Assembly (NCBI GenBank): GCA_964446435.1
Contig: CAYUOS010000107.1
Coordinates: 1 to 11,767 of the forward strand
DNA from: SLNP01 sp964446435
Lineage (GTDB): Bacteria; Bacteroidota; Bacteroidia; Bacteroidales; VadinHA17
Direction: 5' to 3'
Length of the DNA stretch: 11,767 bases
The notes beneath the pieces were generated by a model. It saw nothing but the letters and a program-made list of their open reading frames with translations. It did no database searches and was not told where the DNA came from. Within the stretch, counting starts at the first letter, position 1; the number at the start of each line of letters is the position of its first letter. Below are positions 1-7,000 of this stretch, piece after piece. The translations under genes were made by a program, and so were the position numbers.

Positions 1-1685
1 GCTATATAATAGCAGTCGGCGATACGGTTCCTGGCATCCGCAAGCACATCGGGCCTGCGCTTATCAGGATCAGCCTCGAAGGCCTTGAACATTCCCAGCG
101 CTTTCTGATACTCTTCGGTATTGTAATATGCATAACCGAGGTTGTATCGTGCCATCCTGAATTCATCCGTTGCCTGTGCACCCGGTATTGCCATATACTC
201 CTGGTAATCGGCAATCGCACGTGTGAAGTCTCCCATTCTGTAGTAGGACTCTCCCCTCCAGTATATTGCCCTTGCTCTTATCTCGCGGTTATGCCTTGCG
301 AACTTCAGGGAGGTCTCAAGCATGTCAACGGCTTGTTCGAACTGAAGGTTCCTGAAGAGTTCCAGGCCCCTGAAGAATGCAACCTTCTGATATGCCTCTT
401 CAAGCCTGTCATCCTTTCTTGAAATTCTTTCAAGGGAGTTCAGTGCAGCCTGGTAATTGCGCACCTTAAGATAAGTTGTAACCAGATAGTTGTATGCCTC
501 GTCTATTCTTGGTGATGCCGGAAACTCGTTTATGTACTCCTGGAAAGCAGTTATCACCTCACCGAATGGCGATGCCGAAGTTTCGTATGTCAGTTTTGCA
601 TAGTTGAAAAGAGCCTCCTCTTTCAGCCTTCTGTCGAAATCCATCTTCGAGGCGGCTCCGAATGTCAGCCTTGCCCTGTGCTTGTCTCCCTTCTCAAGGT
701 AGCATGCCCCAAGCAATACCCATGCATTCATGCTCAGAAGATCATTGGGATTGTAGATTTCGTTTAGCAGCTTGATTGCCTTATCTGACTCCCCTGTCTT
801 ATAGTAACTGAAAGCCAGCTGGTATTTATCCTCTCTCGATGCAATTCTGGCAGTGCCCGAGAACTTTTCAAGATACTCCACCGCCTTCGCATACTGCTCC
901 TTATTGTAGTAGGCATCTCCAATAAACCGGTAAAGTTCAACCTCGCGGTCACGTCCCGCCCTGCTGATAAGACCAGGGGCCATCTCCAGAATGCCATCGT
1001 AGTCCTTTTGCATATAAAGAATCTGAACTATGTAGAAGGGGACAACGCCGCCAAAAGTCTCATCATCCTTTAGTTTGATAAAGCCATCCATGGCTGTCTG
1101 ATACTTCTGCCCTTCGTATGCAAGATGAGAGAAGTAATAGAGTGAAGGAGAAGAGTACTCTGTATCAATATCCTTCAACTCTGCAAACATCAGCATGGCT
1201 TTCGGGCTATCGCCACGCTGCATCAGCGAATATCCCAGCCTGAAGAAATATGCAGGTAGCTTGTCAGGTGCGAGTTCGAGTCTGTGAACCCTCTCATACG
1301 CCTCAATTGCTTTCCTGTAATTCTTCGACTGGTGGAAGAAATCGCCCAGCTCCAGCCACGCCTCATTAACTCTCGGACTCTCCGGATTGGCTGCAATAAA
1401 ATCAAGCATCCTCTGCTCAGAGTCAGGGTGATAGAGCTTCATCGCCGATATTGCTCCCCAATAACCTGCTTCTGCTGAAACCAGCGTGCGCTCCTGCGAC
1501 CGGTCAGCAAGGATCCGGTCAAATACCCTAATGGCTGCCGCATACTTCTCCTTATTGTAGAGATCCATTCCTGTCTCCAGCTCCGCGTGTCCCCCGGGAA
1601 CATTGTAAGCTACCTGACCCACCGAACCGGTTAATGGAGCAAGTAGCAATATGACTACCAAAATCTCTTTAAATCTTCTTTTCAT
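1..1685 (-). CDS. Exported TPR-repeat protein (3' end cut by window edge)
   Basis: The reading frame is open from the ATG at 1685 down to the left edge (561 codons, no stop), so the C-terminus is missing. The N-terminus MKRRFKEILVVILLLAPLTG is a textbook signal peptide (basic start, hydrophobic core), with cleavage plausible near SVG/Q at about residue 24. The rest is almost entirely tetratricopeptide repeats. I count about 13 units with the usual pattern of a Gly/Ala-aromatic first helix and a Y-x-x-A second helix, for example GDAYYNKEQYAKAVEYLEKF, GESYYRMGDFTRAIADYQEY and GYAYYNTEEYQKALGMFKAF. TPR arrays are protein-protein scaffolds; with the signal peptide this points to a periplasmic or outer-membrane-associated assembly factor. 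Large exported TPR proteins of about 1000 residues are common in Bacteroidota, so roughly half may be missing. It is divergent from the FtsE-like gene. The specific partner or function cannot be read from the sequence. Confidence 0.88.
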   Translation of the reverse strand, partial: MKRRFKEILVVILLLAPLTGSVGQVAYNVPGGHAELETGMDLYNKEKYAAAIRVFDRILADRSQERTLVSAEAGYWGAISAMKLYHPDSEQRMLDFIAANPESPRVNEAWLELGDFFHQSKNYRKAIEAYERVHRLELAPDKLPAYFFRLGYSLMQRGDSPKAMLMFAELKDIDTEYSSPSLYYFSHLAYEGQKYQTAMDGFIKLKDDETFGGVVPFYIVQILYMQKDYDGILEMAPGLISRAGRDREVELYRFIGDAYYNKEQYAKAVEYLEKFSGTARIASREDKYQLAFSYYKTGESDKAIKLLNEIYNPNDLLSMNAWVLLGACYLEKGDKHRARLTFGAASKMDFDRRLKEEALFNYAKLTYETSASPFGEVITAFQEYINEFPASPRIDEAYNYLVTTYLKVRNYQAALNSLERISRKDDRLEEAYQKVAFFRGLELFRNLQFEQAVDMLETSLKFARHNREIRARAIYWRGESYYRMGDFTRAIADYQEYMAIPGAQATDEFRMARYNLGYAYYNTEEYQKALGMFKAFEADPDKRRPDVLADARNRIADCYYI

Positions 1686-1776
1686 GACAAAAACGTTTTA
1701 TGACAATCCGCACCGAAAACCGCCGGACTGAACCCGCAACCACTTAATCGTCTGATATTTACATTCACCCTTTCGG

Positions 1777-1784
1777 TAACTTTG
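1777..1784 (+). promoter_or_regulatory. Candidate distal -7 promoter box (TAACTTTG) for the ftsE-like gene
   Basis: TAACTTTG matches the Bacteroidota sigma-factor -7 consensus TAnnTTTG exactly. It lies in the divergent spacer and would give a leader of about 110 nt before the ATG at 1901. No clear TTG-type -33 element is seen about 19 nt upstream, which keeps confidence low. Confidence 0.3.
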
Positions 1785-1875
1785 AGAAAGTCTAAAATTA
1801 CAACTATAAAACGCCTGGTATAATGCTTTATTATTGATTTTATCAACACATAACTGTTAATTATCAATCTTTCGC

Positions 1876-1886
1876 TATTTTGCGGC
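1876..1886 (+). promoter_or_regulatory. Candidate proximal promoter box TATTTTGCGGC before the ftsE-like gene
   Basis: The 11-mer TATTTTGCGGC ends 14 nt before the ATG at 1901 and resembles the Bacteroidota -7 element (TAnnTTTG with one base fewer in the spacer). The same 11-mer occurs ahead of the TPM gene at 10577-10587, also just upstream of the ATG, which supports a promoter role. The leader would be very short, as is usual for this group. Confidence 0.4.
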
Positions 1887-1900
1887 AAATTCGCAAAGAG

Positions 1901-2611
1901 ATGGAGAATCTGCATCCCCTCGACACAATTATCGAACTGAATAATTGCACAATCTGGCAGGATGATCACCTTGTGCTTTCCGATGTCAGCCTTAGAGTTG
2001 ACAAAGGCGAGTTCGTCTACCTTGTAGGCCGGGTTGGCAGTGGCAAAAGCAGTCTTATCAAGACCCTGAACGCCCAGTTGCCACTCAGGGATGGAACCGG
2101 TTTTGTTGCAGGGTACGATCTTGCAAGAATCAAAAGAAGGGAAATCCCATTTCTGAGAAGAAAGCTGGGAATAGTTTTTCAGGATTTTCAGCTACTTACC
2201 GACAGATCGGTAAATGAGAACCTGGAATTTGCCCTTAGAGCAACCGGATGGAAAAACAGGAAGGAGATAGACGTCAGGATAGGAGAAGTTCTTGAAAAGA
2301 CCGGACTGTCGCTCAAGGGTTATAAAATGCCCCATCAGCTGTCAGGCGGCGAGCAACAGAGAGTCGTGATCGCAAGAGCACTCCTTAACGATCCGGAAAT
2401 AATACTGGCAGATGAACCTACAGGCAACCTCGATCCTGAGACATCCGAAGGCATTATTTCCCTGCTCACTGAAATAAGCCGGACCGGAAGGGCCGTGGTC
2501 ATCGCCACACACAATTACAATATCATAAAACGATTCCCGGGCCGAACGATACGCTGTTCAGATGGCCGCCTGGTTGAAAAGTCTGACGAGGAGGAGATAG
2601 AACTGATCTGA
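1901..2611 (+). CDS. ftsE: FtsE-like ABC transporter ATP-binding protein
   Basis: A 236-residue ABC ATPase with every expected motif in order: Walker A GRVGSGKS (residues 43-50), Q-loop in VFQDFQLL, signature LSGGEQQR, Walker B ILADEPTGNLD and H-loop ATHN. The length and the EPTGNLD/ATHNY region fit the FtsE/LolD/MacB class. The match to Bacteroidota FtsE is by recognition, so LolD-like lipoprotein release remains an alternative. FtsE works on the inner face of the cytoplasmic membrane with the permease FtsX, controlling cell-wall hydrolases at division; no FtsX is present in this window. I chose the ATG at 1901: a TTG seven codons earlier (1880) is in frame, but those residues overlap the candidate promoter box TATTTTGCGGC. 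The gene is divergent from the TPR gene. About 96 nt separate it from the next gene. Confidence 0.82.
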   Translation: MENLHPLDTIIELNNCTIWQDDHLVLSDVSLRVDKGEFVYLVGRVGSGKSSLIKTLNAQLPLRDGTGFVAGYDLARIKRREIPFLRRKLGIVFQDFQLLTDRSVNENLEFALRATGWKNRKEIDVRIGEVLEKTGLSLKGYKMPHQLSGGEQQRVVIARALLNDPEIILADEPTGNLDPETSEGIISLLTEISRTGRAVVIATHNYNIIKRFPGRTIRCSDGRLVEKSDEEEIELI

Positions 2612-2627
2612 ACCTCTCATCATTTTT

Positions 2628-2645
2628 GTCACTATTTGTTGTGAC
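2628..2645 (+). terminator. Weak hairpin after the ftsE-like gene
   Basis: GTCAC (2628-2632) and GTGAC (2641-2645) are perfect inverted repeats around an 8-nt loop, starting 17 nt after the stop codon. The stem is only 5 bp and the following T run is short and broken, so termination here is a guess. Confidence 0.2.
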
Positions 2646-2674
2646 TTTCAGAATTTTATCTAAATTAGGTCTCA

Positions 2675-2683
2675 TATTCGCGG
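2675..2683 (+). promoter_or_regulatory. Possible -7 box (TATTCGCGG) before the beta-propeller gene
   Basis: TATTCGCGG lies 24 nt upstream of the ATG at 2708 and resembles the TATTTTGCGG boxes found before two other genes here, with two T-to-other differences. The similarity of position is the main support. No clear -33 element is seen. Confidence 0.2.
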
Positions 2684-2707
2684 TTAACAACTAAAACCAA
2701 TAAGGAT

Positions 2708-3937
2708 ATGGCCACAAAACCCAGATTATTATCAGCACTATTTGCAGCCTGTTTGATACTGACATGTAATGTATTGAATTCACAGGAGTGGAATCAGTGG
2801 ATGGGCTCAGGAAGAGACGGCAAGGCAACAGGCTTTAAAGCCCCATCGGTATGGCCTTCAGAGATTACCGAAGTCTGGCGACTGAAAACCGGCACAGGGG
2901 ATGCCTCTCCGGTGGTATCGAGAAATAGGCTGTTTATCTTCTCAAGGGAAGGCGATGAGGAGGTGATAAGATGTCTCGACACCCAAAACGGAAAGGAATT
3001 ATGGAAATACTCCTACGGGGCACTGGCAGTAACGGGCCCTGCACAATCACATCCCGGACCCCGCAGCACTCCACTCGTTATCGCGAACAGGCTTATAACA
3101 TTCGGAGTTGGAGGAACCCTTTCATGCTTTGACACAAACAGTGGCAAGCTTCTCTGGAAATTTGAAAATCCCGACCTTGGATTCCCACAGTTCTTTACAG
3201 GCATGTCGCCAATAGTGGTCGACAATCTGTGCATAATCCACCTTGGAACCCGCGACAAGGGACAACTCACTGCATTCGATATCAACAATGGTTCTATCGT
3301 TTGGAGATCATCAGGAGAAGGCCCTGCTTATGGATCCCCGATGCTGCTGGAAATCGAGGGAGTAAAGATGGTGGTGCTTCTGACTGAAAAGAGTCTGGCC
3401 GGTTTCGCAGTGAAGGATGGCAAAACCATGTGGCAGCATCCCACAGTTGTTGTAAACCGTTTCTATAACGCAGCCAGTCCGGTTATCGCCGGAAACACCA
3501 TCTATTTCACTGGTCAGGGTTCAGGAACACATGCCATTAGGGTGAAGCATCAGGCAGGGGTATGGTCAGCCGAAGAGATTTGGTCAAACAGTGAGGCAGG
3601 CACAAAGTGGAATACCCCGGTGCTTAAAGATGGGTACCTTTACGGACTATCTGATCAGAGAAGGCTCTTCTGCATAAATGCAGGCAACGGAAAGACTGAG
3701 TGGATTGACCAGACCAACAACCATGACTTCGGAACAGTAGTCGATGCCGGAACCGTTATGATTGCTCTTCCAGCCTCATCGAACCTGATATTCTATCGCC
3801 CCACAGCGAATGCATACTCTGAATCAGCAAGGTACAAGGTCTCAGACACCCCTGTCTTTACCTTTCCCGTAATTTTCGGGCAGATGATATATATCAAGGA
3901 TGCAGAACACCTTATCTGCTTTACATTGAAGCAATAA
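2708..3937 (+). CDS. Secreted PQQ-like (BamB/YVTN-type) beta-propeller protein
   Basis: A 409-residue protein with an N-terminal signal sequence (MATKPRLLSALFAACLILTC) whose likely cleavage is near NSQ/EW at about residue 26. A Cys sits at residue 20, but Leu-Thr before it is a poor lipobox, so a lipoprotein is less likely. The body consists of about eight repeats in which a strand of the type SPVV-x-x-x-x-LFIF is followed by a conserved turn ending in Asp/Asn-x-x-x-Gly-Lys-x-x-Trp, as in CLDTQNGKELWKYS, CFDTNSGKLLWKFE, AFDINNGSIVWRSS, AVKDGKTMWQ and CINAGNGKTEWID. This is the PQQ/pyrrolo-quinoline-type propeller fold, whose last blade (FPVIFGQMIYIKDAEHLICF) closes the protein. Such folds serve both as quinone-dependent dehydrogenases and as plain binding scaffolds such as BamB. 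I see no catalytic signature that would show quinone binding, so the scaffold reading is safer. Probable location is periplasmic or extracellular. No enzymatic neighbours identify a substrate. Confidence 0.85.
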   Translation: MATKPRLLSALFAACLILTCNVLNSQEWNQWMGSGRDGKATGFKAPSVWPSEITEVWRLKTGTGDASPVVSRNRLFIFSREGDEEVIRCLDTQNGKELWKYSYGALAVTGPAQSHPGPRSTPLVIANRLITFGVGGTLSCFDTNSGKLLWKFENPDLGFPQFFTGMSPIVVDNLCIIHLGTRDKGQLTAFDINNGSIVWRSSGEGPAYGSPMLLEIEGVKMVVLLTEKSLAGFAVKDGKTMWQHPTVVVNRFYNAASPVIAGNTIYFTGQGSGTHAIRVKHQAGVWSAEEIWSNSEAGTKWNTPVLKDGYLYGLSDQRRLFCINAGNGKTEWIDQTNNHDFGTVVDAGTVMIALPASSNLIFYRPTANAYSESARYKVSDTPVFTFPVIFGQMIYIKDAEHLICFTLKQ

Positions 3938-3958
3938 CCTGTCAGTACCAGAAAGTAA

Positions 3959-4004
3959 CCTGGGCATCCAGGGGCAAACCTCTAATCTTCAGGCAATCTG
4001 AAGA
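3959..4004 (+). terminator. Two small hairpins between propeller and activase genes
   Basis: In the 119-nt spacer there are two perfect inverted repeats. CCTGG (3959-3963) pairs with CCAGG (3968-3972) around GCAT. TCTTCAG (3986-3992) pairs with CTGAAGA (3998-4004) around GCAAT. Neither is followed by a T run, so they may be RNA-stabilising or processing structures rather than an intrinsic terminator. They argue mildly that the two flanking genes are separate transcription units. Confidence 0.3.
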
Positions 4005-4056
4005 ATACGGCTAGCAAAGGCATAGTTTCTTCATTCAGCATTCAAACTGACCACAA

Positions 4057-7000
4057 ATGCCAGGATCAGATTCTCCTCCCAGCGCCAATCTCTACACTGA
4101 AAACCAAGCAATTAACCTTGGTATTGACATAGGTTCAATCTCAGTTAACCTTGTAGTGATCGATAATAAGAAACAGATTCTTGAGAACCGGTATTACTAC
4201 TGCCAGGGAAGACCTTTCCACACCCTTAAGGAAGCTCTTAATGAAATCTTCACCATTTATCCTCCGCAAAAGACCGGAATTATAGCCTATACCGGCACAG
4301 GAGGCAAACTTGCCTCGGATCTGACCGGAGGTGTTTTTGTTAATGAGATTATAGCCCAGTCGGCCTCTGTTTCACATCTTTACCCTGAGGTAAAGACAAT
4401 TATTGAGATGGGCGGAGAAGACTCAAAACTGATCTTCATGGATCAATCGGGTGGAACCGAAAGCTCGTCGCTAACTGACTTTGCAATGAACAACCTTTGT
4501 GCCGCAGGCACAGGCTCTTTCCTCGATCAGCAGGCAAACAGGCTCGGACTTTCAATAATTGATGAGTTCGGTGACCTGGCTATGAAATCGGAAAAGCCAC
4601 CCCGCATAGCGGGCAGGTGCAGTGTGTTCGCCAAGAGCGACATGATTCACCTGCAGCAGATTGCAACGCCGGTGCATGACATTGTTGCCGGACTCTGCTT
4701 TGCGGTGGCACGTAACCTTAAGAGTACCCTGGGAAGGGGAAAGCACTTTCCTGCGCCTGTGCTTTTCAACGGAGGTGTGGCAGCCAACAAGGGAATGGTT
4801 CGTGCATTCAGGGAGGTTCTGGGTCTTTCAGAGAAGGAACTTCTGGTATCGGAATTCCATGCATCAATGGGAGCCATCGGAGCTCTGTTGCATTCAATAG
4901 GGAATGGATCAGCAGGTACAGGATTTATCGGTTTGGAAGGGCTATACGCCTACCTCGAATCCGATCAGAGACAGAAGACCTCACTGGAGCCGCTTGTTGA
5001 TCCGGGTGACAGGGCTGTGAAGGATGTCTGCCCGCTTGATCCCGCCAAAGTGAAAACCGGAGTCTACCTGGGTGTTGATGTCGGGTCGCTCAGTACAAAT
5101 GTGGTACTGATTGATGATATGAACAGAGTTATTGCCCGGAGGTATCTTCCTACAGCCGGAAAGCCAATCGAGGCTATAAAACAGGGTATCAGTGAAATAT
5201 ATGACGAGGTGGGTGAACGGATTGAGGTGCTGGCAGCAGGATCAACCGGCTCAGGCAGGTACCTGACGGGTGATTTCATTGGTGCCGACACCATCAGGAA
5301 CGAGATAACCGCCCAGGCTACCGCGGCAATTGCCTGCGACCCTACTGTTGACACCATTTTTGAAATCGGCGGTCAGGACTCCAAATATATCAGAATTCAG
5401 AACGGAGTTGTGATCGATTTTGAAATGAACAAGGTTTGTGCAGCAGGCACAGGCTCATTTCTTGAGGAGCAGGCAGAAAAACTGGGCATAAACATAATAG
5501 GGCAGTTCGGGGAAATGGCCCTGGCTTCAAAGTCACCATCAAAACTTGGTGACAGATGCACGGTATTCATGGAGTCTGACCTGAACTCACACTCACAGAA
5601 GGGAGAATCGGTCGAAAATCTGGTTGGAGGTCTGGCCTACTCGATAGTGCATAACTACCTCAACAGGGTGGTGGGAAACAAACCTGTCGGCAACAGGATA
5701 TTCTTCCAGGGTGGAGTAACAAACAACAAATCAGTGGTATCGGCCTTCGAAAAGGTGACAGGCAAACGCATAACCGTTCCTCCTCACTTCGATGTTACAG
5801 GTGCAATCGGGGCAGCCATCCTCGCCAGAGAGTCTATGACGGTGGGACAGAAATCGCGCTTCAAGGGCTTTGAGATTAGGAACCGCAGCTACGTGACTGA
5901 CAATTTTGAATGCAAACGCTGCAATAACCATTGTGAAATACGCAGGGTGAGAGTTGAAGGAGACAAAAAGCCTTTATACTACGGTGGCCGGTGCGACTAT
6001 TACGATGTACGGGAACGAAAGGGTAAGGGTAAGGATATTCCCAATTACTTCGTTGAGCGGCAGAAGATGCTTATCGGCGACTACAAGCCAGATCCCGATC
6101 CGGCAAAAATGATAATTGGTATCCCAAAGGGACTTATGGTCTACTACCAGCAGTTCCCGCTCTGGCGTGCCTTCTTCGAGAATCTTGGTTTCAGCATTAT
6201 GGTAAGTGGCGCCACAGACAGGAAAATAATAACCAGCTCACTGGAAACCATGGTGGCCGAAACCTGCTATCCGGTCGAGGTGATGCACGGTCACATCCTC
6301 GACCTTCATGAAAGGGGTGCTGACTATATTTTTACTCCATTCATTGTAAATGCAGCCGGAGCAGCCGATAATCCTACCGCCAACTGCAACTGTCCCTGGA
6401 TACAGACCTACTCATACCTGCTTGGTGCTGCATTCCACGACAGGAAGGATATTACCGGAAAAATGCTGACGCCGGTGCTGCATTTCAGGTACCCTAAAGT
6501 CGTTAGCCGGGAACTGGCTGAGTTTATGAAGAGTAACTTCAGGATTCCTCTCAGTAAGAGTCGCGAAGCCCTAAGGCTGGCATTGATTGAACAGGCTGAA
6601 TTCGAAAAGGCTGTAATTGAAAGGGGTAAAAAGGTACTCTCAGCTCTTCCGGCAGACAAGCAATCGCTGGTGATTATCGGAAGACCATACAATTCAGGGG
6701 ATCCATCACTGAATCTCGACCTGATTGAGAAGCTTATCAGGATGGATATTGTTCCGGTTCCACTGGATTACCTTCCCCTTAAAGAGGAGAATGTTTTTGA
6801 CGATTACAGGAGCATGTACTGGCCCAACGGTCAGAAGATACTGGCAGGTGCCCGCATAGCAGCAAGGTCAGAAAGGCTTTATGCAGTCTACATCGGCAAT
6901 TTCAGATGCGGACCTGACTCTTTCCTCCAGCATTTCGTTCATCGCGAAATGAAGGGTAAACCATTCCTTCACCTTGAAGTTGATGAACATAGTGCTGACG

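Noticed and set aside
1..1685. Repeated pattern in the TPR gene as a DNA repeat array or CRISPR
   Set aside because: The periodicity is at the protein level (34-residue TPR units) and the DNA of the units is diverged; there are no identical direct repeats with regular spacers.
1690..1699. Palindrome AAAACGTTTT next to the TPR start, possible operator
   Set aside because: A 10-bp AT-rich palindrome in an AT-rich spacer is easily expected by chance and has no second copy nearby.
1880..1900. Upstream TTG start adding seven residues to the ftsE-like protein
   Set aside because: The extra codons overlap the candidate promoter box TATTTTGCGGC and add no recognisable FtsE sequence; the ATG at 1901 is preferred.
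1682..1969. Minus-strand 95-residue reading frame across the divergent spacer
   Set aside because: It overlaps the start of the TPR gene and the start of the ftsE-like gene, lacks any recognisable domain, and has the composition of AT-rich non-coding DNA.
2708..2770. Lipoprotein signal at Cys20 of the propeller protein
   Set aside because: The residues before the Cys (Ile-Leu-Thr) do not fit the usual lipobox, which needs a small residue such as Ala or Gly directly before Cys; a type I signal peptide is more likely.
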